DNA of 64,000 bases from Pseudomonas fluorescens. GTDB lineage: Bacteria; Pseudomonadota; Gammaproteobacteria; Pseudomonadales; Pseudomonadaceae. The DNA lies in the NCBI RefSeq assembly GCF_000802965.1, contig NZ_JSAK01000027.1:151505-215504 (forward strand), written 5' to 3'. A program made the translations under genes and the position numbers. How positions within the stretch are numbered: position 1 is the first letter of the stretch; every line of letters starts with the position of its first letter. The notes below the pieces were generated by a model. That model did not search any database. It was not told where the DNA came from and was given only the letters and a program-made list of their open reading frames with translations. Shown here piece by piece: positions 31,598 to 40,841 of this stretch.

Positions 31598-33031
31598 ATG
31601 ACATTTTTGCGCCCTACCCTGCTGACGCTCGCTTGCCTGCTCGCCTCACCGGGCTTTGCCGACGACCTGCCGTCACTCGGCGACGCCAGCTCTGCCATTG
31701 TCTCGCCGCAACAGGAATATCAATTGGGCCGCGCATGGCTGGCGCTGTTGCGCAGCCAGGTAGCGCAGCTCAACGATCCGCAGCTCAAGGACTATGTCGA
31801 ATCCAGCGTTTATCGACTGGTAGAAACCAGTCAGGTCAACGACCGGCGCCTGGAGTTCATCCTGATCAACAGCCCGCAACTCAACGCCTTTGCGGCACCG
31901 GGCGGGATTGTCGGGGTTAACGGTGGTCTGTTCCTTAACGCCCAGACCGAAGGCGAATATGCCTCGGTACTGGCGCACGAATTGGCTCACTTGTCGCAAC
32001 GTCACTTTGCCCGTGGCGTTGAAGCCCAACAGCGCATGCAAGTGCCAATGATGGCCGCGCTACTGGCCGGGATCGTGATTGCAGCGGCCGGTGGTGGCGA
32101 TGCCGGGATCGCCGCCATTGCGGGTACGCAGGCAGCGGCCATTCAGGAACAGCGACGGTTCTCCCGCCAGAATGAACAAGAAGCCGACCGCATCGGCATC
32201 GTCAACCTGGAAAAGGCCGGTTACGACCCGCGCTCGATGCCCACCATGTTTGAACGTTTGGGGCGTCAATACCGCTTTGATGCCAAGCCACCGGAATTCC
32301 TGCTGACTCACCCGGTCACCGAATCGCGTATTGCTGACACCCGCAACCGAGCCGAACAGGCCCCACAGGGTGGCATCGAAGACACCCTGCGCTATCAGCT
32401 GATTCGCGCACGGGTCCAACTGATCTATGAAGAAACGCCTGGGCTGGGCGCCAAACGTTTCCGCGCCCTACTGGATGAAAACCCGAAAAGCGATGTTGCT
32501 CGCTATGGCCTGGCGATCGCCCAGATCAAGGGCGGCCAACTGAACGAAGCACGGGAAAACCTCAAGTTGCTGCTGGCCAAGGCGCCAAACGAGATCATCT
32601 ACAACCTCGCGCAGGTCGATCTCGACATTACCAACAACCGGCTGCCGGACGCACAAGCCCGTGTTGACCGGATGCTGACCCAGTACCCCGGCAACTACCC
32701 GCTGAACCAGGTGCGTGTCGACCTGTTGCTGAAACAGAATCGCGCCGCCGATGCTGAAAAGGCCCTCGAAGGCTTGCTCAAATCACGCCCGGACGATCCG
32801 GACGTTTGGTATCAGGTCGCAGAAACTCGCGGCCTGTCGGGCAACATCATCGGCTTGCATCAGGCGCGCGCCGAATATTTCGCGCTGGTGGGCGACTATC
32901 GTCAGGCCATCCAGCAACTGGATTTTGCCAAGCGCAAGGCGGGCAGCAACTTCCCGTTGTCGTCACGTATCGATGCCCGCCAGCGAGAGCTGATGGAGCA
33001 GGAGCGCATGATCAAGGACATGATGGGCTGA
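31598..33031 (+). CDS. bepA: Periplasmic M48 metalloprotease/chaperone BepA-like
   Basis: 477 aa from ATG 31598 (MTFLRPTLLTLACLLASPGFA), AAGG 9 bp upstream. Signal peptide to about residue 21. Zinc site HELAH at 127-131 with the third ligand in NEQEADRIG (about 192). LNAFAAPGGIVGVNGGLF before it is the substrate strand. The C-terminal third is TPR-like (about 285-450). BepA degrades or promotes assembly of LptD and other outer-membrane proteins. Followed by an intrinsic terminator. Confidence 0.95.
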   Translation: MTFLRPTLLTLACLLASPGFADDLPSLGDASSAIVSPQQEYQLGRAWLALLRSQVAQLNDPQLKDYVESSVYRLVETSQVNDRRLEFILINSPQLNAFAAPGGIVGVNGGLFLNAQTEGEYASVLAHELAHLSQRHFARGVEAQQRMQVPMMAALLAGIVIAAAGGGDAGIAAIAGTQAAAIQEQRRFSRQNEQEADRIGIVNLEKAGYDPRSMPTMFERLGRQYRFDAKPPEFLLTHPVTESRIADTRNRAEQAPQGGIEDTLRYQLIRARVQLIYEETPGLGAKRFRALLDENPKSDVARYGLAIAQIKGGQLNEARENLKLLLAKAPNEIIYNLAQVDLDITNNRLPDAQARVDRMLTQYPGNYPLNQVRVDLLLKQNRAADAEKALEGLLKSRPDDPDVWYQVAETRGLSGNIIGLHQARAEYFALVGDYRQAIQQLDFAKRKAGSNFPLSSRIDARQRELMEQERMIKDMMG

Positions 33032-33058
33032 TCGGCTCCTCAAACAAAAAGCAGACAT

Positions 33059-33091
33059 AAAAAAACCGCCTCTTTCGAGGCGGTTTTTTAT
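33059..33091. terminator. Intrinsic terminator between bepA and mucD
   Basis: AAAAAACCGCCTCTTTCGAGGCGGTTTTTT: an 8-bp GC stem with A and T runs, usable from both convergent genes. Confidence 0.95.
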
Positions 33092-33107
33092 TTAGCCAAC
33101 AACCGGA

Positions 33108-34535
33108 CTATTCGGCCAGTTTGAAGGTGATGAAGCTGGCACGGCCTTGACGCAATACTCGCATCGACACCGAGCGATTCTTCGGCAACGACTTGGCGAT
33201 ATCCGTGAATTGTTTGGTGGATTCGATCGCCTGATTGTTCAGGTGAGTGATCACATCACCAGGCTGCAAGCCGATCATCGAAGCAGGACCGTCCTGAACT
33301 TCCTTGATCACCACGCCACCTTTGAGGTCGTAGGTTTTCTTTTGCTCTTCGGTCAGCTCCGCCACGGAAACACCCAGGCGATTGCTGCTGCGCTCGGCAC
33401 TGGATTTTGGCAAGGAGTCCAGCTCTTTGCCTTCTTCCGGAATAGCGCCGACCGTCAGCTCGACATTCTGACGTTTACCTTCACGAATCACTTCCAGATT
33501 GGCTTTCGAGCCAGCCTTCAATGCGCCCACAAGGTGCGGCAGGTCAGCGGACATGACGATCGGTTGACCGTTCATGGTCAGAATCACGTCACCGACTTGC
33601 AGCCCGCCCTTGGCAGCCGGACCGTCATCCTGGATCTGCGCGACCAGCGCGCCCGCCGGTTTTTCCAGACCGAACGACTCGGCCAGATCCTTGTTAACTT
33701 CCTGGATCACGACACCCAACCAGCCACGGCTGACTTTTCCACCACTTTTCAGCTGATTGGAAACGTCCATGGCCACGTCGATAGGAATCGCGAACGATAC
33801 GCCCATGAAACCACCGGAACGGGTGTAGATCTGCGAGTTGATCCCCACCACTTCGCCATTCAGGTTAAACAGCGGACCGCCGGAGTTGCCCGGGTTAATC
33901 GGCACGTCGGTCTGGATGAACGGCACATAGTTTTCGTTCGGCAGGCTGCGACCGACGGCACTGACGATGCCTTGGGTCACCGTGTGGTCAAAGCCGAATG
34001 GCGACCCGATTGCTACGACCCACTGGCCAGCTTTCAGATCCTGGGATTTGCCGAGCTTCAACACCGGTAGATCCTTGCCTTCGATTTTCAGCAGTGCGAC
34101 GTCGGAACGCGGGTCGGTGCCCACCAGCTTCGCTTTCATTTCGCTGCGATCGGCCAGACGCACGAGAATTTCGTCGGCATCGGCGATCACATGGTTATTG
34201 GTCAAGATGTAGCCATCAGACGAGATGATGAAACCTGAACCCAGGGAGGTTGCTTCACGCTGACGATCACCGCGAGGCGAGCGTTGTTGCGGCGGCATGC
34301 CCCGTTCGAAGAACTCGCGCAGCATCGGCGGCAAACCTTCGAGATCAGGCATCTGCTCGCTGACTTTACGGTCCGGCAGTTTTTGCGTGGTACTGATGTT
34401 GACCACCGCAGGCGATGCCTGCTCGACCAACTGAGTGAAGTCAGGCAATTCGACCGCTTGAACAGCGACCGCCTGACCGAGCACGAACACGGTGGCAAGA
34501 ATGGAGAGGTAAGATTTCAAGCGTGGTATCGACAT
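33108..34535 (-). CDS. mucD: DegP/HtrA-family periplasmic serine protease MucD
   Basis: 475 aa with a signal peptide (MSIPRLKSYLSILATVFVLGQAVAVQA). Catalytic triad: His in LTNNHVIADADE (about 121), Asp in RSDVALLKI (about 151), Ser in NPGNSGGPLF (about 225). Two PDZ domains follow (about 268-360 and 385-470). In Pseudomonas MucD degrades misfolded envelope proteins and dampens AlgU activity. Separated from mucB by 178 bp without mucC. Confidence 0.97.
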   Translation of the reverse strand: MSIPRLKSYLSILATVFVLGQAVAVQAVELPDFTQLVEQASPAVVNISTTQKLPDRKVSEQMPDLEGLPPMLREFFERGMPPQQRSPRGDRQREATSLGSGFIISSDGYILTNNHVIADADEILVRLADRSEMKAKLVGTDPRSDVALLKIEGKDLPVLKLGKSQDLKAGQWVVAIGSPFGFDHTVTQGIVSAVGRSLPNENYVPFIQTDVPINPGNSGGPLFNLNGEVVGINSQIYTRSGGFMGVSFAIPIDVAMDVSNQLKSGGKVSRGWLGVVIQEVNKDLAESFGLEKPAGALVAQIQDDGPAAKGGLQVGDVILTMNGQPIVMSADLPHLVGALKAGSKANLEVIREGKRQNVELTVGAIPEEGKELDSLPKSSAERSSNRLGVSVAELTEEQKKTYDLKGGVVIKEVQDGPASMIGLQPGDVITHLNNQAIESTKQFTDIAKSLPKNRSVSMRVLRQGRASFITFKLAE

Positions 34536-34713
34536 ACGGCTCCCGTTACGACGAGCATGGTTAAGCGATATGGATCAAGGAACACCGGGAAAGATACGCC
34601 GGTATTTTTGTTCCGGGAACAACAAACAAGGCCAGAGCCGAGGGGCTCTGACCTATAAAAAATTTTGGGGATTTTTGCAAACTGAAATGCTCACGAAACA
34701 TTTCGACTGGAGC

Positions 34714-35673
34714 TCACTGCGTGGTTGCAGCGGCATTATTACGCATGGAGAGCGCAATTCGTTCAGCGGTGCCTGCCGGAATTTCGCCGACCACCGTGAC
34801 CATCATTTCACCTTGCGGTGTGGTCAAGCGCCGGGAGACAGCTACGGTTGGCCCCAACTGAGTGCGGGTATCGGTGACGGAGGCACCGTTCAAAGGCTCC
34901 AGGAACACCGAAAACCGAGCCAGACCATCGTCATACATCAAGCTGTTGACCTGGGTTTTGGTCTCTGGATCCTTGCGTGCCGTACTGCTGGTCAGCTCGA
35001 AACCGGGTGGGAGCCAGTCCGAATGCCAAACCTGAGCGGTTTTGACCGCAGAAGCCTTGTCACTTTCTAGGTTGACCGCCTTGCAATCGGCGCCGGGCTG
35101 CAAGCTGGCATCAGAAGGAACGTTTGCGGTATCCAGTTGCGTGAACTGGAATCGCTCCAGCAATTGCCCTTTGTCATTCAGCAGCAACGACTTGAGAGGC
35201 AGGCCGGTTTCTTTATCCAGATGCAGCTCAAACCCGTAGCGGTGTTGGTCACGAGGGGTTAGCGAAACGATCACTGCAGGTCGACCAGCCACACGCGACT
35301 TGCCAATAACGGCAAGGTCATACCAATTCTTGAGCTTTTGCGGATCAAGTGCACGTGCCGAGGAGCTGGGAGAATCGCCAAGCCCCGCGATCAGAATGCC
35401 GCTGACGCATTGAGTATGCCCATCAACGCGTACGACTTCCTGTGCTGAGCCATCGAGCTGGAGTAAACGCTCGCGGACCTTGCCATCCTGGACACGGTGC
35501 CAGATGTTATGGGTAGAAAAACTACCGTTACGCTCGTAGACGAAGGTACCAAAAAAGCTTTGCTGTTGCTCGGCCTTGCCCAGACGGGTCAACCAGTCCT
35601 GGGCTTCGTCGGCGTGGGCTGGAACAACGAACCAGCCACTGAGCAGAAGCGTAAGTAGAGGTATGGCGCGCAT
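34714..35673 (-). CDS. mucB: Sigma-factor regulator MucB/RseB
   Basis: 319 aa with signal peptide (MRAIPLLTLLLSGWFVVPAHA). N-terminal RseB lipid-sensing fold (FFGTFVYERNG, STHNIWHRVQDGKVRERLLQLDG) and C-terminal domain (WLPPGFELTSSTARKD, MYDDGLARFSVFLEPL). In the periplasm it binds MucA and shields it from AlgW cleavage. 8 bp downstream of mucA in the algU operon. Confidence 0.97.
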   Translation of the reverse strand: MRAIPLLTLLLSGWFVVPAHADEAQDWLTRLGKAEQQQSFFGTFVYERNGSFSTHNIWHRVQDGKVRERLLQLDGSAQEVVRVDGHTQCVSGILIAGLGDSPSSSARALDPQKLKNWYDLAVIGKSRVAGRPAVIVSLTPRDQHRYGFELHLDKETGLPLKSLLLNDKGQLLERFQFTQLDTANVPSDASLQPGADCKAVNLESDKASAVKTAQVWHSDWLPPGFELTSSTARKDPETKTQVNSLMYDDGLARFSVFLEPLNGASVTDTRTQLGPTVAVSRRLTTPQGEMMVTVVGEIPAGTAERIALSMRNNAAATTQ

Positions 35674-35681
35674 GATCCTCC

Positions 35682-36269
35682 TTAACGGTTTTCCAGGCTT
35701 GCTGCACGAGCGTAAGGCAGAGCGCTCTCAGTACCTTTCAGTGCAGCCTGTTGAGCATGTTGGCGCAAGTAACCTGGCAGACGCTGATCGTGCCAGCCTG
35801 GCTGACCTTGCAAAACGCCGTTGGCCATAGGACCAGTGGCTTCCGAACTCTCATTGTAGCCTGCCAAAACAGCCGGGCCTTTAACTTGAGGAGCCGCCAG
35901 ATTTTGTTGGCTGGATTGCTGTGCCAATTCGACACCAGCGATCTCGTCCTGGTTGTACAGACGAACACCTGCCAGTACGGCAACCGTTACCGAAGCAGCC
36001 ACCGCCAGACGACCCAAGCTACGCCATGGACCACGGGAGACTTTTGCCGGCACAGCTTCGTCAGCCAGAGCCGCAGAGACTGCCGCTGCGATATCCAGAC
36101 GTGGAAGCAACAGATCCTTGTGCATCACTGCCCGAGCGATTTGATAACGAGCCCAGGTTTCACGGGTTTCAACATCGTCGCAGGCACTCAGTACCCGACG
36201 CAGTTCCAATTCGTCCGCTTCGTTATCCATCACTGCGGACAGCGATTCCTGCAGGGCTTCACGACTCAT
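35682..36269 (-). CDS. mucA: Anti-sigma factor MucA
   Basis: 195 aa from ATG 36269 (MSREALQESLSAVMDNEADE), with GAGAGGAA upstream. The N-terminal cytoplasmic domain (to about 80) binds AlgU, including LELRRVLSACDDVETRETWARYQIARAVMHKD. One transmembrane helix lies at about 88-106 (LAVAASVTVAVLAGV), then a periplasmic tail that binds MucB. Full length, no mucoid-type truncation. 31 bp after algU. Confidence 0.97.
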   Translation of the reverse strand: MSREALQESLSAVMDNEADELELRRVLSACDDVETRETWARYQIARAVMHKDLLLPRLDIAAAVSAALADEAVPAKVSRGPWRSLGRLAVAASVTVAVLAGVRLYNQDEIAGVELAQQSSQQNLAAPQVKGPAVLAGYNESSEATGPMANGVLQGQPGWHDQRLPGYLRQHAQQAALKGTESALPYARAASLENR

Positions 36270-36300
36270 GGCGTTCCTCTCTTGGCTGTCGCCGCTGTCT

Positions 36301-36882
36301 CTAGTTTTCCTGCAACAACGGCTGCAGGGCTTTATCGATGGCCTCCCGGGCGCGGAAGATCCGGGAGCGCACGGTGCCAACCGGACATTGCATGACGCTC
36401 GCAATGTCCTCGTAACTCAGACCATCGAATTCACGTAAAGTTAACGCCGTACGCAAATCTTCTGGCAGTTGCTGAATGGTTCGATGGACGGTGCCTTCGA
36501 TCTCATCCCGCAGCAAAGCTCGTTCTGGCGACTCGAGATCCTTGAGGCCATGATCGCCATCGTAGAACTCTGCATCCTCGGAACTGACATCGCTATCCGG
36601 CGGCCGACGGCCGCGTGAAACCAGATAGTTTTTCGCCGTGTTGATGGCGATACGGTAAAGCCACGTATAAAACGCGCTGTCTCCGCGAAAATTTCCAAGC
36701 GCGCGGTACGCCTTGATAAAGGCTTCCTGCGCCACGTCCTGGGCTTCATGGGTGTCGTGCACGAAACGCACGATCAACCCGAGAATTTTGTGCTGGTATT
36801 TCAGCACTAGCAGATCGAAAGCACGCTTGTCGCCGCGCTGCACGCGTTCGACCAGTTGCTGATCCTCTTCCTGGGTTAGCAT
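36301..36882 (-). CDS. algU: ECF sigma factor AlgU (RpoE)
   Basis: 193 aa from ATG 36882 (MLTQEEDQQLVERVQRGDKR), preceded by GAGGAGTG. Region 2 (DLLVLKYQHKILGLIVRFV, DVAQEAFIKAYRALGNFRGDSAFYTWLYRIAINTAKNYL) and region 4 (LPEDLRTALTLREFDGLSYEDIASVMQCPVGTVRSRIFRARE) are intact. Drives the envelope-stress and alginate regulons. Two AlgU-type promoters upstream indicate autoregulation. Confidence 0.98.
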   Translation of the reverse strand: MLTQEEDQQLVERVQRGDKRAFDLLVLKYQHKILGLIVRFVHDTHEAQDVAQEAFIKAYRALGNFRGDSAFYTWLYRIAINTAKNYLVSRGRRPPDSDVSSEDAEFYDGDHGLKDLESPERALLRDEIEGTVHRTIQQLPEDLRTALTLREFDGLSYEDIASVMQCPVGTVRSRIFRAREAIDKALQPLLQEN

Positions 36883-36941
36883 GAACACTCCTCGATAAGC
36901 TCGGAGGAGGCTTGCATAACTAAACGACCGGACTTGCAAAC

Positions 36942-36968
36942 ATAGACTCGGGCTTTTCGCAAAAGTTC
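36942..36968 (-). promoter_or_regulatory. AlgU-dependent promoter, proximal
   Basis: On the minus strand GAACTT (36968-36963), 16-bp spacer, TCTAT (36946-36942): the AlgU/sigma-E consensus GAACTT-N16/17-TCTRA-like. It lies about 60 bp before the algU start and corresponds in sequence to the known P. aeruginosa algU P1 promoter. Confidence 0.85.
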
Positions 36969-37133
36969 TCCCCCTCCAGGCAAGTTTCCTGCGGGCTCTG
37001 ATTCGGCACGCACGAAAAGCGCAGCGCGAGATGACTCGGCTGCGCGAATAATCTTGTCATCAGATTCGCTGATAGGATCCAACCGCAGATCCTGCCTGAA
37101 CCCGACACTGTTCCTTGACTCAGGCAACCGTCT

Positions 37134-37161
37134 ATTGATCTTGGGCCTTTGGCAAAAGTTC
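37134..37161 (-). promoter_or_regulatory. Second AlgU-type promoter, distal
   Basis: GGAACTTTTGCC with GAACTT at 37161-37156, 17-bp spacer, TCAAT at 37138-37134 on the minus strand. Matches the AlgU consensus less well in the -10, but the extended GAACTTTTGC is shared with the proximal site. Confidence 0.6.
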
Positions 37162-37260
37162 CAAATATTTATAGCTGCCTGAAACCGACATTGTGCAACC
37201 TTGAATAGAAAAAGACTGTTAAATCCACGATACAGTCTCCTGGTCACCGAAACGGCCGAA

Positions 37261-37290
37261 AAAACATCCGACGAAGCGTCAGATGTTTTC
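37261..37290. terminator. Hairpin between algU promoters and nadB
   Basis: AAAACATC-N13-GATGTTTT with an inner GACG-AAG-CGTC stem, giving an almost continuous stem flanked by A and T runs. Could insulate the divergent algU and nadB transcription units or act as a leader structure for nadB. Confidence 0.6.
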
Positions 37291-37439
37291 TGTCACGGTA
37301 GTTTCACAATGCCATATGGGCTCGGGTATTGTGCCGCTCCCCCCCTCTATATACTAGTGGGCTGTGCGGTTGCCGGACTCGCCCTGTCCAGATGTCTGGC
37401 GCCTACCCCGACCCGGGTCGCTTTGAGCGGAATCCTGAA

Positions 37440-39056
37440 ATGAGCCAACAGTTTCAACACGATGTTCTGGTAATCGGCAGCGGCGCTGCAGGCTTGAGCC
37501 TTGCGCTGACCTTGCCCGGTCATTTGCGTATCGCCGTATTGAGCAAAGGCGACCTCGCCAACGGCTCGACTTTCTGGGCCCAGGGCGGTGTCGCTGCCGT
37601 CCTGGATGACACCGACACCGTCGAATCCCACGTCGATGACACCCTCAATGCCGGCGGCGGCCTGTGCCACGAAGACGCGGTGCGCTTTACCGTAGAGCAC
37701 AGTAAAGAGGCGATTCAGTGGCTGATCGACCAGGGCGTTCCGTTTACCCGCGATGAACAGTCCGGCACCGAAGACGGTGGATTCGAGTTTCACCTGACCC
37801 GCGAGGGCGGTCACAGCCATCGCCGCATCATCCATGCCGCCGATGCCACCGGCGCTGCTATTTTCAGAACGCTGCTCGATCAGGCCAAACTGCGGCCGAA
37901 CATCGAGCTGCTGGAACAGCGAGTCGCGGTCGACCTGATTACCGAAAAGCGCTTGGGGCTGGAAGGCGATCGCTGCCTCGGCGCCTATGTACTCAATCGC
38001 GGCACCGGCGAAGTCGATACCTACGGCGCCCGCTTTGTGATTCTTGCGTCCGGCGGCGCGGCCAAGGTCTACCTCTATACCAGCAACCCGGATGGCGCCT
38101 GCGGTGACGGCATCGCCATGGCCTGGCGTTCGGGTTGCCGGGTGGCGAACCTGGAGTTCAACCAGTTTCACCCCACCTGCCTGTATCACCCGCAAGCCAA
38201 GAGCTTCCTGATTACCGAAGCCCTGCGCGGCGAAGGTGCACACCTGAAGCTGCCCAATGGCGAGCGCTTCATGCAGCGCTTCGACCCGAGGGCAGAACTG
38301 GCCCCCCGGGACATCGTCGCCCGCGCCATCGACCATGAAATGAAGCGACTGGGCGTCGATTGCGTCTATCTGGACATCAGCCACAAATCCGAAGAGTTCA
38401 TCAAGACGCACTTCCCGACGGTGTATGAACGCTGCCTCGAGTTTTCCATCGACATCACCAAGCAGCCGATCCCGGTGGTTCCGGCGGCGCACTACACCTG
38501 TGGCGGCGTGATGGTCGATCAGCAGGGTCGCACCGACGTGCCGGGGCTGTACGCCATCGGTGAAACCAGCTTCACCGGCCTGCACGGCGCCAACCGCATG
38601 GCCAGCAACTCATTGCTGGAGTGCTTCGTTTACGCGCGCTCGGCGGCGGCGGACATCGTGGAGCAATTGCCACAGGTTTCAGCGCCTGTCGACCTGCCCG
38701 TCTGGGATGCGAGCCAGGTGACCGACTCCGATGAAGACGTGATCATTGCGCACAACTGGGATGAACTGCGCCGCTTCATGTGGGACTACGTGGGTATCGT
38801 GCGCACCAACAAGCGCCTGCAACGAGCCCAGCACCGAGTGCGCTTGTTGCTCGACGAAATCGACGAGTTCTACAGTAACTACAAGGTCAGCCGGGATTTG
38901 ATCGAACTGCGCAACCTGGCTCAAGTGGCCGAGTTGATGATCCGCTCAGCGATGGAGCGCAAGGAGAGTCGTGGCCTGCATTACACCCTCGATTATCCGA
39001 AAATGCTGCCGGTAGCCCTGGACACTATTCTGGTGCCGTCCACCTACGCCGACTGA
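37440..39056 (+). CDS. nadB: L-aspartate oxidase
   Basis: 538 aa from ATG 37440 (MSQQFQHDVLVIGSGAAGLS). FAD-binding GSGAAG near residue 13; GSTFWAQGGVAAVLDDTD near 47; EGGHSHRRI near 122; HPTCLYHP near 243; PAAHYTCGGV near 350, with substrate-binding His; and GLHGANRMASNSLLE. It makes iminoaspartate for NAD synthesis. Divergent from algU, the conserved Pseudomonas arrangement. Its stop overlaps the convergent ygfX by about 30 bp. Confidence 0.97.
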   Translation: MSQQFQHDVLVIGSGAAGLSLALTLPGHLRIAVLSKGDLANGSTFWAQGGVAAVLDDTDTVESHVDDTLNAGGGLCHEDAVRFTVEHSKEAIQWLIDQGVPFTRDEQSGTEDGGFEFHLTREGGHSHRRIIHAADATGAAIFRTLLDQAKLRPNIELLEQRVAVDLITEKRLGLEGDRCLGAYVLNRGTGEVDTYGARFVILASGGAAKVYLYTSNPDGACGDGIAMAWRSGCRVANLEFNQFHPTCLYHPQAKSFLITEALRGEGAHLKLPNGERFMQRFDPRAELAPRDIVARAIDHEMKRLGVDCVYLDISHKSEEFIKTHFPTVYERCLEFSIDITKQPIPVVPAAHYTCGGVMVDQQGRTDVPGLYAIGETSFTGLHGANRMASNSLLECFVYARSAAADIVEQLPQVSAPVDLPVWDASQVTDSDEDVIIAHNWDELRRFMWDYVGIVRTNKRLQRAQHRVRLLLDEIDEFYSNYKVSRDLIELRNLAQVAELMIRSAMERKESRGLHYTLDYPKMLPVALDTILVPSTYAD

Positions 39057-39477
39057 ACTTGAGCCGGACCCGCATGCGTCGGTGAACATCCGCCGCCTGC
39101 GAATCCCGGGGCACGCAAATGGCCCTGACCCGACGCTCGCCACGCAAACGAAAACGCAGCACCACGATCAATGGCAGCGCCAGGCTGTCAGGGCGCAACT
39201 GCGCCGGTTGCCATCCCCCAGCCCGACTCCATAACTGCCAGCCATCGGTGTCGCGGCGCAAACCGCAAAACGCCTGCGGGTGCGTCAGCATGATCTGACG
39301 AGGCACCGCCCAAACGCCATGCAGCAGGCAGCAACCAGCGCCGAGCAGACTGGCCCAAAGCGGTATGGATAGAAGAAACAGCGCACCCAGCGCGAACAGC
39401 TGGGCCAGCAGATACGCCGCCAGCAACTGCCGTGAGGCATGCCAGCGGTATTCGCAACCCTCACTTGGGCTGGACAC
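39025..39477 (-). CDS. ygfX: YgfX-family membrane protein
   Basis: 150 aa. Two hydrophobic helices at about 16-55 (LLAAYLLAQLFALGALFLLSIPLW, LLGAGCCLLHGVWAV), then a soluble beta domain ending with LPLIVVLRFRLRGERRVRAICVPRDSQAADVHRRMRVRLKF. Paralleling E. coli sdhE-ygfX it overlaps sdhE by 17 bp. The E. coli homologue (CptA) has been described as a toxin partner, a disputed role. 3' end overlaps nadB. Confidence 0.88.
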   Translation of the reverse strand: MSSPSEGCEYRWHASRQLLAAYLLAQLFALGALFLLSIPLWASLLGAGCCLLHGVWAVPRQIMLTHPQAFCGLRRDTDGWQLWSRAGGWQPAQLRPDSLALPLIVVLRFRLRGERRVRAICVPRDSQAADVHRRMRVRLKFSRRRWTAPE

Positions 39478-39715
39478 GATCCAGAATCATGCGAACCATG
39501 CGTTGAAGTTCCGGATCTTCCGATTCGGCACGTTCCATGAACCAGCCGAACATGTCCTGATCTTCGCATTCGAGCAATCGGACGTATAAGTCGCGATCAA
39601 GCTGGTTGAGGTGCGGGTAGACCTCTTTCACAAACGGCACCAGCAACACGTCAAGCTCAAGCATGCCGCGGCGGCTGTGCCAGTAGAGGCGGTTCAGTTC
39701 AACATCTTCGACCAT
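39461..39715 (-). CDS. sdhE: FAD assembly factor SdhE
   Basis: 84 aa from ATG 39715 (MVEDVELNRLYWHSRRGMLE), the family length. RRGMLELDVLLVPF contains the conserved RGxxE motif needed for covalent flavinylation of succinate dehydrogenase. Overlaps ygfX by 17 bp. Confidence 0.96.
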   Translation of the reverse strand: MVEDVELNRLYWHSRRGMLELDVLLVPFVKEVYPHLNQLDRDLYVRLLECEDQDMFGWFMERAESEDPELQRMVRMILDRVQPK

Positions 39716-39864
39716 GGAGCGCTCCTCAAATAGGCCGCAAGTATACAGCCCCGCGCCTCGTCGAACAGTCGGCTTTGGTCGGGCACATGTGATCCTTTGT
39801 GAACTACCCATTTCAAGGGCACACCCTTATCATGTCCGCCAGACTCTTTACCCTGCGATGACCC

Positions 39865-40806
39865 ATGGCCGATTCTGCTTTTTTCTGCACGCTGTCTCAT
39901 GAAGGTGTTCTGGCGGTCCGCGGTGCGGACGCCGGCAAGTTCCTGCAAGGCCAGTTGACCTGCAACCTCAATTACCTGAGCGATACCCAGGCCAGCCTCG
40001 GCGCGCGCTGCACACAGAAGGGCCGGATGCAGTCGAGCTTCCGCATTCTGCTCGAAGGCGATGGCGTGCTCATGGCCATGGCCAGCGAGCTGCTGGAACC
40101 GCAGCTGGCAGACCTGAAAAAATACGCCGTGTTCTCCAAGTCCAAACTGACCGATGAAAGCACTGCCTGGGTCCGCTTCGGCATCGACCATGGTGACGCT
40201 GCGCTGAACAGCCTCGGCCTGGATCTGCCGGCAGAAATCGACAGCGTAGTGCGCAACGACAGGCTGATCGCTGTTCGTGTTTCGCCTGATCGCGCCGAGC
40301 TGTGGGTCACTGCCGATCAGGCCGCAGACATCAAGGGCAAGCTGTCCGCCCTGTTGGCCGAAGGCGATCTGAATCAATGGCTGCTGGGTCAGATCCGCGC
40401 AGGGATCGGCCAGGTCATGCCGAACACTCGCGAGCTGTTCATCCCGCAGATGCTCAACCTGCAAGCCGTGGGTGGCGTGAGTTTCAAAAAAGGCTGCTAC
40501 ACCGGCCAGGAAATCGTCGCGCGGATGCAGTACCTGGGCAAACTCAAGCGTCGTTTGTATCGCCTGCAACTGGATGCCAGCGAACTGCCTGAACCCGGCA
40601 CTCAGCTGTTTTCCCCGAGCCACGGCAGCTCAATCGGTGAGGTGGTACTGGCCGCCCGCGCCGAGCAAAACATTGAACTGCTGGCCGTATTGCAAGCCGA
40701 AGCTGCAGAGGCAGGCGACATTCACGTCGGCGCGCTCGACGGCCCTGCCCTGCACTTGCTCGACCTGCCTTACCAATTGGACCGCGACCGCGAGATCCAG
40801 CGCTGA
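39865..40806 (+). CDS. ygfZ: Folate-binding protein YgfZ
   Basis: 313 aa. KGCYTGQEIVARMQYLGKLKRRLYRL near residues 211-236 carries the invariant K-G-C-Y-x-G-Q-E motif with its redox Cys; the N-terminal half is the GcvT-like fold (FLQGQLTCNLNYL). It supports assembly of certain Fe-S proteins using tetrahydrofolate. Divergent from sdhE. 35 bp upstream of the HDOD gene. Confidence 0.96.
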   Translation: MADSAFFCTLSHEGVLAVRGADAGKFLQGQLTCNLNYLSDTQASLGARCTQKGRMQSSFRILLEGDGVLMAMASELLEPQLADLKKYAVFSKSKLTDESTAWVRFGIDHGDAALNSLGLDLPAEIDSVVRNDRLIAVRVSPDRAELWVTADQAADIKGKLSALLAEGDLNQWLLGQIRAGIGQVMPNTRELFIPQMLNLQAVGGVSFKKGCYTGQEIVARMQYLGKLKRRLYRLQLDASELPEPGTQLFSPSHGSSIGEVVLAARAEQNIELLAVLQAEAAEAGDIHVGALDGPALHLLDLPYQLDRDREIQR

Positions 40807-40841
40807 CAGCAGTACATTTTTGCGACACCTAGAGAAATTAA

